The notes under the pieces were generated by a model. That model did not search any database. It was not told the origin of the DNA and was given only the letters and a program-made list of their open reading frames with translations. From assembly GCF_037977055.1 (NCBI RefSeq), contig NZ_CP150274.1, positions 3,658,001 through 3,722,000 on the forward strand: DNA of 64,000 bases, in the 5' to 3' direction. Within the stretch, counting starts at the first letter, position 1, and each line of letters starts with the position of its first letter. Both the position numbers and the translations under genes were made by a program. The DNA is from Paenibacillus sp. FSL K6-1096 (lineage in GTDB: Bacteria > Bacillota > Bacilli > Paenibacillales > Paenibacillaceae). This document shows positions 28,076 through 38,034 of the stretch, one piece after another.

Positions 28076-29004
28076 TTTGACTTTTTGACCCCCTTCTTCC
28101 CTTTGCTGGCGTTGCCTTTTGCAGCAGGAGTAACATCTTTGCGGGCGCTGTTATTACTGTTCTTGCTCTTATTCAGATTCACTTCCTTGCTCTTACCGCT
28201 GTTGGCAGCAGCATTGGCAGCTACGATAGCCGCTTTGTGCTTATCATTGTTGCGGTACAGGAAGTAGTTCTGGACAATGGTGTAAATATTGCTGTATACC
28301 CAGTACAGAGGCAGAGCAGCCGGGAAATTGTAGGACATAATGAAGATCAGAACCGGATAGACCATCATCATGAACTGCATTGGACCCTGCTGTTGTACCG
28401 GATTCATCTTGGTCATCATGCGGGTCTGAATGAAGGTGGTTGCGGCAGCCAGTACCGGCAGGATGAACAGGTGATCGGGCTTGCCGAGCTGCAGCCATAA
28501 GAAGTCATGCAGTCTGAGATCCGGGTTATAGTAGATGGAATTGTATAGGGCGATAAAGATTGGCATTTGTACAAGCAGCGGCAGACAGCCGGCCATCGGA
28601 TTAACCTTGTTCTCCTGGAACAGCCGCATCGTTTCCTGCTGTACCTTCTCAGGCTCATCTTTATATTTTTTCTTAATTTTCTCCAGCTCCGGCTGGATCG
28701 CCTGCATGGCGCGCGAGCTCTTCACCTGCTTGATCGTCAGCGGCAGAATCAGTGTACGGACGATAATCACCATTACAAGAACGGCGAAGCCGTATTGGCC
28801 GTTAAACCACTTCGCGAAAGTATCCAGGGCAATGGCGAAATAATAGACAACATTACTCTGCCAGAAGCCTCCATTTTTCAAATCCTCCGTAGTGTGCGTC
28901 ACTGATGTCGCAGACGGAGAGCATCCCGACAGAACAGCGATCATTAGAACCATTAACCCGAGGAGAAGAAACATTTTTCCCCGCTTAGTCTTCATTAGAG
29001 ACAC
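28072..29004 (-). CDS. yidC: membrane protein insertase YidC/SpoIIIJ
   Basis: YidC inserts and folds membrane proteins; the SpoIIIJ form is needed for sigma-G activation in the forespore. The 310-residue protein has a lipoprotein signal with VLSGC, five membrane segments in the 60-kDa inner-membrane family pattern (VMVIIVRTLILPLTIKQ; LPLLVQMPIFIALY; MMMVYPVLIFIMSY) and a Lys/Asn-rich C-terminal tail that may bind ribosomes. GTG at 29004 is chosen because AGAGGGG lies 7 nt upstream; the ATG at 28995 has none near. No yidD lies between it and rnpA. Confidence 0.93.
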   Translation of the reverse strand: MSLMKTKRGKMFLLLGLMVLMIAVLSGCSPSATSVTHTTEDLKNGGFWQSNVVYYFAIALDTFAKWFNGQYGFAVLVMVIIVRTLILPLTIKQVKSSRAMQAIQPELEKIKKKYKDEPEKVQQETMRLFQENKVNPMAGCLPLLVQMPIFIALYNSIYYNPDLRLHDFLWLQLGKPDHLFILPVLAAATTFIQTRMMTKMNPVQQQGPMQFMMMVYPVLIFIMSYNFPAALPLYWVYSNIYTIVQNYFLYRNNDKHKAAIVAANAAANSGKSKEVNLNKSKNSNNSARKDVTPAAKGNASKGKKGVKKSK

Positions 29005-29091
29005 TTCAAAACCCCTCTCATAAACATTCCACTGCACCGTAAATCATAACATAATTATGGATACAAATAAACAAGCCCTCTTCCGGCCCGT

Positions 29092-29442
29092 TTACTTGCG
29101 TGAAGCCTTGAGCAGCTTGGCTTTGCGGAGCACATGCAGCACACTTTTCTCAAGCTCGGCGTAATCCTTGGAAAGCGCTCCCTTTCGGACGATGAACACG
29201 ATGTCCAGGTTGCCTGCGATCTCCGGCTCATGGTGGCGGACAATCTCCTTGACCAGCCGTCTCATCCGGTTGCGGACCACGGCATTCCCGACCTTCTTGC
29301 TGACGGATATGCCCACCCGGAACCGCTCTACCTCTCTACGCGGGAACCAATACACTACATATTGATGATTCGCAAATGACTTCCCATGGCGGTATACGCG
29401 GCTGAAGTCAGCACGATTTCGTAATCGTAAACTTTTGTGCAC
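29092..29442 (-). CDS. rnpA: ribonuclease P protein component
   Basis: RnpA is the protein cofactor that assists RNase P RNA in removing tRNA 5' leaders. The 116-residue basic protein contains the hallmark RNR segment VVRNRMRRLVKEIVR and FANHQYVVYWFPR. The GTG at 29442 has a perfect AAGGAG 6-7 nt upstream and gives the usual HKSLRLRNRADFSRVYR start; an in-frame ATG 24 codons further up is not used by the family. Two terminators separate it from rpmH. Confidence 0.95.
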   Translation of the reverse strand: MHKSLRLRNRADFSRVYRHGKSFANHQYVVYWFPRREVERFRVGISVSKKVGNAVVRNRMRRLVKEIVRHHEPEIAGNLDIVFIVRKGALSKDYAELEKSVLHVLRKAKLLKASRK

Positions 29443-29581
29443 GGGAATCTCCTTGTTTAAATACCGGGCCTTGTCCCTCTCTCCGGCATTTTCATTCTTA
29501 ATTAGTATTGTCATTCAGAGGATGCCATAAACAATCAGGCTGCCTGCGGCCTGGAGGATCTGCTGATGATTCTCTATATTC

Positions 29582-29604
29582 AAAAAAAGCCCCGCTAAAG
29601 GGGC
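29582..29604 (-). terminator. second terminator between rpmH and rnpA
   Basis: GCCCC / GGGGC stem with a 6-nt loop followed by TTTTTTT on the minus strand. Confidence 0.82.
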
Positions 29605-29645
29605 ATCCGTTTCTGCGCTATATATAGTAGAGAAAAAACAAGAGT

Positions 29646-29671
29646 AAAAAAGGACCACAGCAGTGGTCCTT
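29646..29671 (-). terminator. first terminator after rpmH
   Basis: Perfect AGGACCAC / GTGGTCCT stem with a 4-nt loop followed by TTTTTT on the minus strand, about 13 nt past the rpmH stop. Confidence 0.9.
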
Positions 29672-29683
29672 AAGTGGCCTAAC

Positions 29684-29818
29684 TTACGCACTCAAAACTT
29701 TTCTGCCTTTCAAGCGGCGGGCTGCCAGCACTTTACGGCCGTTTTTCGTGCTCATTCTTTTGCGGAAACCATGTACCTTCTTGCGTTTGCTCACATTCGG
29801 TTTGAACGTCGGTCTCAT
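29684..29818 (-). CDS. rpmH: 50S ribosomal protein bL34
   Basis: A 44-residue, extremely basic ribosomal protein reading [14 protein letters not shown] and ending [11 protein letters not shown], the standard bL34 length and sequence. The ATG at 29818 follows a GGGAGGTGCAATAC-type ribosome-binding site. It is divergent from dnaA and is the first gene left of the origin, as in almost all bacteria. Confidence 0.97.
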   Translation of the reverse strand: MRPTFKPNVSKRKKVHGFRKRMSTKNGRKVLAARRLKGRKVLSA

Positions 29819-29952
29819 GTATTGCACCTCCCTTACAGGAACTTATTTTACTGTCATATAAGCAGAAACGGAACTAGCCGTCCTTAGGTAGGGACAGTAT
29901 CTACAAGTATTATTGATTTCAGTTGGAGACATATCCTCACAGAAAACACCTT

Positions 29953-29980
29953 TATATATTTAAACACACACTGGCGTCAA
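29953..29980 (-). promoter_or_regulatory. sigma-A promoter for rpmH
   Basis: TTGACG (-35, 29975-29980), 16-nt spacer and TATATA (-10) on the minus strand; a second TTGACT overlaps just upstream. Confidence 0.6.
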
Positions 29981-30020
29981 AAGTCAACCGCATCTCTTCC
30001 TCCCTCTTTTGCTAAAAAAA

Positions 30021-30374
30021 TAATCCACAGCCCCATCCGGTTATCCACCTGTGATTAAAAAAATCGTCGTTTGCTCACAGCTGAGAACAACCTGTGTATA
30101 AAAATCTCGAAGGTTTGGCGGAAGTTGTCGAACGGTGAACAAATTATCAACAATATGTAGTGGTGTTCTTAAAAATTATACACAAGTGATTGAATTTGTG
30201 GATAAAATAACGCGGCTCATTGAAAAACAAGGGGGCTTTTGCTATGATGGTATTACTTTTGAATGTGAATAGATTTATTTGTTCAATATATTATCAACAA
30301 GCTGTGGATAAAGTTGTGAACAAATCAAATCTATCCATATTTTTTTGTTTCTTTATCTTGCGTACTGGGGATAA
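30021..30374. other. oriC: upstream half of the replication origin (DnaA-box cluster before dnaA)
   Basis: This AT-rich region contains many DnaA boxes in both orientations: perfect TGTGGATAA at 30197-30205 and 30303-30311, and one- or two-mismatch boxes at 30021, 30041, 30093, 30144, 30176, 30291 and 30366. Together with the cluster after dnaA it forms a bipartite origin like that of B. subtilis. The boxes overlap the dnaA promoter, consistent with DnaA autoregulation. Confidence 0.85.
30220..30248 (+). promoter_or_regulatory. dnaA promoter
   Basis: TTGAAA (-35), 17-nt spacer and TATGAT (-10), about 210 nt upstream of the dnaA start and embedded among DnaA boxes. Confidence 0.75.
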
Positions 30375-30456
30375 GATTCAGCACTAACCCATTTTCTTCG
30401 ACATTTCCACTTCATGGCTGACGCCACATTTGGAAGATTTAAAGGAGTGACAGTCT

Positions 30457-31803
30457 GTGGACAGCCATACTTCCGAATTATGGCAGCAAATTTTATCGAT
30501 TATTCAAACCAAACTAAGCAAGCCGAGCTTCGATACCTGGTTCAAGGCCACCAAGGCCCAGGCGTTCAGCCCCCAGGCCCTGATCATCTCGGCGCCAACA
30601 ACCTTTGCCGTAGAATGGCTGGAAAGCCGCTACACCAAACTGGTGGGAGCCACAGTATATGAGGTCACCGGACAGCAGGTTGAAGTCAAATTTGTAATTG
30701 AAGAGAACAAGCCCTCTGAGCCTGTTGTTCAACAGACAGCGCCCTCTCCCGCAGTATCTCGCGAAGAAGCACAGACGCATTTGCTCAATCCCAAGTACAC
30801 TTTTGATACATTCGTCATCGGTTCGGGCAACCGCTTCGCCCATGCAGCCTCACTGGCTGTTGCCGAAGCGCCGGCCAAAGCTTATAACCCATTATTTCTG
30901 TACGGCGGTGTAGGTCTCGGGAAGACTCACCTCATGCACGCGATCGGCCATTATGTGCTGGAGCATAATCCTAACAACAAGGTCATCTACATCTCGTCCG
31001 AGAAGTTCACGAACGAATTCATCAACTCCATCCGTGACAACCGCGGCGAGAGCTTCCGCAACAAGTACCGCAATGTTGACATTTTGCTCATAGACGACAT
31101 CCAATTCCTGGCCGGCAAAGAGTCAACGCAGGAGGAATTTTTCCATACATTCAATGCGCTGCATGAAGAACGCAAGCAGATCATTATCTCAAGCGACCGG
31201 CCCCCGAAGGAGATTCCCACACTGGAGGAACGGCTGCGTTCCCGGTTTGAGTGGGGCTTGATCACCGATATCCAGCCGCCTGATCTGGAGACACGGATCG
31301 CCATTCTCCGCAAGAAGGCGAAGGCAGAGAATCTGGATATCCCGAACGAAGCGATGATGTACATCGCCAATCAGATCGATACGAACATCCGTGAGCTGGA
31401 AGGCGCACTGATCCGGGTGGTGGCTTATTCTTCCCTGACGAACCAGGATGTAACCACCCATCTGGCCGCCGAAGCGCTGAAGGATATCATTCCTTCCAGC
31501 CGTCCGAAGATGATTACTATAGGCGATATTCAGCAGAAGGTCGGCGAATATTACAATTTGCGCATGGAGGACTTCAAGGCGCGGAAGCGCACGAAGGCCG
31601 TTGCTTTTCCCAGACAGATTGCCATGTATCTCTCGCGTGAGCTGACCGATTATTCGCTGCCCAAGATCGGCGAAGCCTTCGGAGGACGCGACCATACAAC
31701 CGTGATTCATGCCCATGAGAAGATTACGCAGCAATTAAAGGCAGACCAGGAGCTGTACAAGGTGGTAAACAATCTATCAGAGAAAATTAAAAATCCTTCC
31801 TAA
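30457..31803 (+). CDS. dnaA: chromosomal replication initiator protein DnaA
   Basis: DnaA binds DnaA boxes at oriC, forms a filament on the unwinding element and loads the helicase. The 448-residue protein has domain I (about residues 1-80), a short linker rich in Pro/Ser/Gln, the AAA+ domain with Walker [11 protein letters not shown] and Walker [13 protein letters not shown], and the C-terminal DNA-binding domain with the signature [15 protein letters not shown]. It starts at GTG 30457 behind AAAGGAGTGACAGTCT. YabA, ParA and the oriC sites in this window are all candidate regulators. Confidence 0.98.
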   Translation: MDSHTSELWQQILSIIQTKLSKPSFDTWFKATKAQAFSPQALIISAPTTFAVEWLESRYTKLVGATVYEVTGQQVEVKFVIEENKPSEPVVQQTAPSPAVSREEAQTHLLNPKYTFDTFVIGSGNRFAHAASLAVAEAPAKAYNPLFLYGGVGLGKTHLMHAIGHYVLEHNPNNKVIYISSEKFTNEFINSIRDNRGESFRNKYRNVDILLIDDIQFLAGKESTQEEFFHTFNALHEERKQIIISSDRPPKEIPTLEERLRSRFEWGLITDIQPPDLETRIAILRKKAKAENLDIPNEAMMYIANQIDTNIRELEGALIRVVAYSSLTNQDVTTHLAAEALKDIIPSSRPKMITIGDIQQKVGEYYNLRMEDFKARKRTKAVAFPRQIAMYLSRELTDYSLPKIGEAFGGRDHTTVIHAHEKITQQLKADQELYKVVNNLSEKIKNPS

Positions 31804-31828
31804 GAGGAATACAGAGCCTATGCACAAT

Positions 31829-31930
31829 CTATACACATGTGGATAGGCTTAATTTTATGCTGCCCGGTGACTTATCCACATAAACGGAGCCCCTACTACT
31901 AATACTATTAAATAACTATAATTATTCTTC
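31829..31930 (+). other. oriC: oriC unwinding region between dnaA and dnaN
   Basis: DnaA boxes at 31829 (CTATACACA), 31838 (TGTGGATAG) and a perfect TTATCCACA at 31872-31880 are followed by a short GC cluster (GAGCCCC, 31888-31893), then a run of TAC/TAA/TAT trinucleotides (about 31893-31915) and an AT-rich tract. This is the box / GC-rich / DnaA-trio / AT-rich arrangement of the basal unwinding system, placing the initial melting site here. Confidence 0.85.
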
Positions 31931-31999
31931 TTCTAAGAGCAGCGTGCAGAGCAGATGAACAACCAACCGTTTCCCAACTTTTCAGCTAGGAGTGAAAAT

Positions 32000-33142
32000 A
32001 TGAAAATCAGCATTCTCAAAAATGAACTCAACGAATCCATAAGCCATGTCTCCAAAGCCATCTCCAGCAGAACGACCATTCCGATTCTGACCGGGATCAA
32101 GTTCGAGGTGAACCACCAGGGAGTCACCCTGACAGCAAGCGACACCGATATCTCAATTCAATCCTTCATTCCTGCCGAGAATGACAGCCAGACAATCGTT
32201 AAGGTTGAGCGTCCGGGCAGTGTGGTGCTTCCAGCCAAATTTTTTGTCGAGATTATCAAGAAGCTTCCCTCCAAAGAGATTCAGATGGAAGTGAAGGAAG
32301 GCTTCCAGACCTATCTCTCCGCCGGTTCGACTGAGATTCAGATCGTGGGGCTTGACCCAGAGGAGTTCCCGGTTCTGCCAAGCATTGAGGAGAATGAGAC
32401 CATCTCGCTGCCGGGCGATCTGCTGAAGAATATGATCAAACAGACGGCCTTCTCCATCTCCACCCAGGAGACGACCCCGATTCTGACCGGGATTCTGTGG
32501 AATCTGACGGATAACGAATTCAAGTTCACGGCCACCGACCGCCACCGCCTGGCGACCCGGGCTGCGCATCTGGAAGGAACCGAGAATATCCAGTTTGCGA
32601 ATATTGTCATTGCCGGCAAAACGCTGAACGAGCTGAGCAAGATCATTCCCGACCAGAATATGCTGGTGGATATTGTCGTCGCCGACAACCAGGTGCTGTT
32701 TAAGATCGACAAGGTGCTGTTCTATTCCCGCATCCTGGACGGCATTTATCCGGATACTTCTAGGATTATTCCGACAACCTACAAAACAGAACTGACACTT
32801 GACACCAAAAAACTCAGCGAGTCGATTGACCGTGCGTATCTGCTCTCCCGCGAAGAGAAAACCAATATCGTCCGGATGCAGACGCTGGAGAACGGCGATG
32901 TCGAAATTTCCTCCAGCTCGTCGGAGCTGGGTAAGGTACGTGAAGAGCTGGAAGTAATCGATTTCAAAGGCGAGCCGCTGCGGATCTCCTTCAACTCCAA
33001 ATATATGCTTGATGTGCTGAAGGTGGTTGAGAGCGAGCAGCTGGTCATTGCCTTCACCGGCATGATGAGCCCGATTATTCTCAAGCCGCTGGATGAGAGC
33101 CGCAGCCTGTATGTTATTTTGCCGTACCGGACAACCAATTAA
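32000..33142 (+). CDS. dnaN: DNA polymerase III sliding clamp (beta subunit)
   Basis: DnaN forms the ring-shaped dimer that tethers polymerase III to DNA. The 380-residue protein has the three-domain clamp fold, starting MKISILKNELNESISHV and ending with ILPYRTTN, including domain markers TTPILTGILW and YLLSREEKTNIVRM. ATG 32000 lies 7 nt behind AGGAG; the 31955 start has no ribosome-binding site. It follows the oriC unwinding region and precedes yaaA by 46 nt. Confidence 0.97.
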   Translation: MKISILKNELNESISHVSKAISSRTTIPILTGIKFEVNHQGVTLTASDTDISIQSFIPAENDSQTIVKVERPGSVVLPAKFFVEIIKKLPSKEIQMEVKEGFQTYLSAGSTEIQIVGLDPEEFPVLPSIEENETISLPGDLLKNMIKQTAFSISTQETTPILTGILWNLTDNEFKFTATDRHRLATRAAHLEGTENIQFANIVIAGKTLNELSKIIPDQNMLVDIVVADNQVLFKIDKVLFYSRILDGIYPDTSRIIPTTYKTELTLDTKKLSESIDRAYLLSREEKTNIVRMQTLENGDVEISSSSSELGKVREELEVIDFKGEPLRISFNSKYMLDVLKVVESEQLVIAFTGMMSPIILKPLDESRSLYVILPYRTTN

Positions 33143-33158
33143 CGCCCTGTCCATGAGC

Positions 33159-33263
33159 TGTGGATAAGTGGCGGAAAGGAGCAAAATCATGAAAAAAATA
33201 GTTATCCACAGTGGATATATCAAGCTGGACCAGTTCCTGAAGCTCGCGGATTGTGTATCCACA
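33159..33263 (+). promoter_or_regulatory. DnaA-box cluster at the start of yaaA
   Basis: A perfect TGTGGATAA (33159-33167), a perfect TTATCCACA (33202-33210, inside the palindrome TATCCACAGTGGATA) and a one-mismatch GTATCCACA (33255-33263) fall within 105 bp around the yaaA start codon. Confidence 0.6.
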
Positions 33264-33419
33264 GGCGGGATGGCCAAGGCGCTGCTGCAGGAAGGCCATG
33301 TACAGGTGAACGGGGAGGCTGAAGAACGGCGTGGCCGGAAGTTATACCCTGGTGATAAGATAGAGGTACAGGATTGCGGCGTATTTGAAGTTGAAGGCGG
33401 CGGAGTCAAGGAGGAGTAA
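33189..33419 (+). CDS. yaaA: S4-domain RNA-binding protein YaaA
   Basis: A 76-residue S4-type RNA-binding protein (also called RlbA), always between dnaN and recF in Firmicutes; it is thought to act in ribosome biogenesis. Visible are YIKLDQFLKLADCVSTGG, the S4 core VQVNGEAEERRGRKLYPGD and EVQDCG. ATG 33189 follows AAAGGAG; the upstream GTG at 33168 overlaps that ribosome-binding site. Its 5' end contains two DnaA boxes. Confidence 0.9.
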   Translation: MKKIVIHSGYIKLDQFLKLADCVSTGGMAKALLQEGHVQVNGEAEERRGRKLYPGDKIEVQDCGVFEVEGGGVKEE

Positions 33420-33439
33420 CCCTAAGGAGGAACAGGCTC

Positions 33440-34558
33440 TTGTTTGTCAAAAATATCGGTCTGCAGGATTACCGCAACTATGGGCTGCTGCGTCTTGAGC
33501 ATCTGGGCGAGGTGAATCTCATTCTCGGCCAGAATGCCCAGGGCAAGACCAACCTGATGGAGGCTCTATTTGTCCTGGCGATGACCAAAAGCCACCGGAC
33601 CTCCAAGGACAAGGAGCTGATCTCCTTCGATGCCCCGGCAGGCTCGGCCCAGATTGTCGCCGAAGTGGAGCGGAAATACGGGGACCTGAAGCTGGAGCTG
33701 ATGCTGTCCCCCCAGGGCAAGAAGGCCAAAATCAACGGACTGGAGCAGCGGCGGCTGAGCGAGTTCATCGGTTCGCTGAATGTGGTCATGTTCGCCCCGG
33801 AGGATCTGGAGATCGTCAAAGGCACTCCGGGCATCCGGCGCCGGTTCCTGGATATGGAGATCGGCCAGGTTCAGCCCAGCTATCTGTTTCATCTGCAGCA
33901 GTACCAGAAGATTCTGCTCCAGCGGGGCAATCTGCTGAAGCAGCTATGGGGCAAAGAGGGCGGAGGCCGGGAGCTGCTGGACATCTGGGATACCCAACTT
34001 GTAGAGCATGGTGTTAAAATCGTCAAAAAAAGGAAACAATTCATAAAGAAGCTCCAGTTATGGGCAGAAAGCATCCACCGGGGCATTACAAACGGCGGCG
34101 AAGAGCTGAAGCTGCTCTATGTCCCCTCGTTTGGTGAGCGTGAAGAGGAAGATGAAGCTGTCTTATTGGACAATTTTATGTTAAAGTTATCACAAACAAG
34201 AGATCAGGAAATCAGGCGCGGTATGACGCTGACGGGTCCCCATCGGGATGACCTGTCCTTTTTTATCAACGGAAGAGAAGCTCAGGTCTACGGCTCCCAG
34301 GGACAGCAGCGTACGGCAGCTTTATCGCTCAAGCTGGCGGAAATTGAACTGATTCATGAGGAGATCGGAGAATATCCTGTGCTGCTTCTTGATGATGTTC
34401 TGTCCGAGCTTGATCCCTACCGTCAGACCCAGCTGATCGAAACCTTCCAGAGCAAGGTCCAGACCTTCATCACCGCTACCGGTGTAGAGGGCCTGAATGC
34501 TGACAAATTAAAGGGTGCAGTCCTGTATCATGTTCATGGCGGCAAAGTGGAGCTATAA
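33440..34558 (+). CDS. recF: DNA replication and repair protein RecF
   Basis: RecF is an SMC-like ATPase that helps load RecA at single-strand gaps. The 372-residue protein has Walker A LGQNAQGKTNLMEAL, a helical arm region, the signature YGSQGQQRTAALSLKLAE and Walker B PVLLLDDVLSELD. It starts at TTG 33440 with AAGGAGG upstream, 20 nt after yaaA. Confidence 0.96.
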   Translation: MFVKNIGLQDYRNYGLLRLEHLGEVNLILGQNAQGKTNLMEALFVLAMTKSHRTSKDKELISFDAPAGSAQIVAEVERKYGDLKLELMLSPQGKKAKINGLEQRRLSEFIGSLNVVMFAPEDLEIVKGTPGIRRRFLDMEIGQVQPSYLFHLQQYQKILLQRGNLLKQLWGKEGGGRELLDIWDTQLVEHGVKIVKKRKQFIKKLQLWAESIHRGITNGGEELKLLYVPSFGEREEEDEAVLLDNFMLKLSQTRDQEIRRGMTLTGPHRDDLSFFINGREAQVYGSQGQQRTAALSLKLAEIELIHEEIGEYPVLLLDDVLSELDPYRQTQLIETFQSKVQTFITATGVEGLNADKLKGAVLYHVHGGKVEL

Positions 34559-34573
34559 GAGCGGAGGAAGACC

Positions 34574-36779
<2,206 letters not shown>

Positions 36780-36806
36780 GCTGACAAAAGTCAGAGTCGC
36801 ATAACG

Positions 36807-36850
36807 AACCTCCGGTTCATCCCTTGCGGGGTGGGGCCGGAGGTTTTTTG
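36807..36850 (+). terminator. terminator of gyrB
   Basis: Perfect AACCTCCGG / CCGGAGGTT stem with a 21-nt loop that itself pairs, followed by TTTTTT, 28 nt after the stop. Confidence 0.9.
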
Positions 36851-36870
36851 CGCTAAAGCTTAAGTGTGCG

Positions 36871-37740
36871 TTACCTGCGGCTGCCGGAAGCGGTCCGGTT
36901 AGGCTTCAAACGTCCGTAGGCAATGGCATAACGCTGGATTCTGCGGTAGATGGCTTTATTGGGGAACTTCTTGAAGACGATGATGGACGGCAGGGTGTTC
37001 ACTTCAAGCAGCCACAGATCATGATGCTGATCTATCGCCACATCCAGCCCGATCTCCTTGAGCCCGGGATAGGCTGTCTCCAGCTGCGCTCCGATCCGGA
37101 CGCCCAGTGACTTCAATTGCTGGATGGTTGAAGTTTTCTCATCGGGCGACATATGTTCTCTGAACAGCTCCCCGACCTGGAAAATGCTGCCCCCGCTGTG
37201 ATAATTCGTGATCACCTTGTGCGGTGCGGCTACCCGTCCCAGCAACCCTGTCGTCTCCCAGGAGCCTTGGAGATTCTTCTGGGTAAGGACCCGCAGGTCG
37301 AACGGCCGCCCCTGATGCTGAAGCAGGTCAATGCCCTGCTGAATAAGATACGTAGGCCCGTTGATCCGCGACGACAGGGCATCATGGAGCTCCTCCGGGG
37401 TGTTATAGACCTCGGCATCCTTTGCATATCTGAGAATATACATGAGCGTGGGGGCTGCCGGTGCTTCTGCCTCATCGTCTCCTGCTTCTATTGCCGGATC
37501 ACTGTAATCCGTCTGCAGCTCACTGGGGGTAAGATGGACCAGCCGCCGCTCCACTCGCATCACCCCGCTGCCATAGGTGCCGCGGTCCGGCTTAACGTAT
37601 ACAGTTCCATACATGTCCAGAAGCTCTATCAGATTTTCCAGAGCGTATTTGCGTGTTTCCGGGATGAAGACCGAGAGCTGACGGTTCTGCATAATGACTT
37701 TCGTTTTGGCCCATTTGCTGGACACGCGTTGAATCCTCAT
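36871..37740 (-). CDS. YheC/YheD-type ATP-grasp spore coat-associated protein
   Basis: A 289-residue ATP-grasp-fold protein of the YheC/YheD family, associated with endospore coats; the ligated substrate is unknown. Visible features are YGTVYVKPDRGTYGSGVMRV (ATP-grasp phosphate loop, read in parts), DLRVLTQKN and the C-terminal IGLDVAIDQHHDLWLLEVNT metal-binding motif. ATG 37740 follows ACGGAGGCAGATC; an in-frame extension upstream lacks a start signal. It lies on the minus strand between gyrB and gyrA, against local gene direction, and is likely an insertion relative to B. subtilis. Confidence 0.85.
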   Translation of the reverse strand: MRIQRVSSKWAKTKVIMQNRQLSVFIPETRKYALENLIELLDMYGTVYVKPDRGTYGSGVMRVERRLVHLTPSELQTDYSDPAIEAGDDEAEAPAAPTLMYILRYAKDAEVYNTPEELHDALSSRINGPTYLIQQGIDLLQHQGRPFDLRVLTQKNLQGSWETTGLLGRVAAPHKVITNYHSGGSIFQVGELFREHMSPDEKTSTIQQLKSLGVRIGAQLETAYPGLKEIGLDVAIDQHHDLWLLEVNTLPSIIVFKKFPNKAIYRRIQRYAIAYGRLKPNRTASGSRR

Positions 37741-37965
37741 GATCTGCCTCCGTTTCTTTACGCATAGCGATTTTTCAGGACAAGCAACCGAATCAATGGT
37801 ATAATAAAAGGATATGGGATCATGTCTTCTGAACGTAATTAGGGTCATTCATCCTTTCTTCTTGTCTTTATAGTCTATGTACTGAAGACACCAGCGGAGA
37901 GGGCGTATATCCTTACCCGTACGAAAAGAAAATCAATTAAGACCATACCAGGCTATCATGTTTAA

Positions 37966-37994
37966 TTGTGCTGCATTTGTGAAAGTAATATAAT
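37966..37994 (+). promoter_or_regulatory. sigma-A promoter for gyrA
   Basis: TTGTGC (-35), 17-nt spacer and perfect TATAAT (-10), 40 nt before the gyrA start. Confidence 0.75.
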
Positions 37995-38034
37995 ATAGGG
38001 TAGCGGTTTTTAACTGAAGGAGGTCCACCAACTC

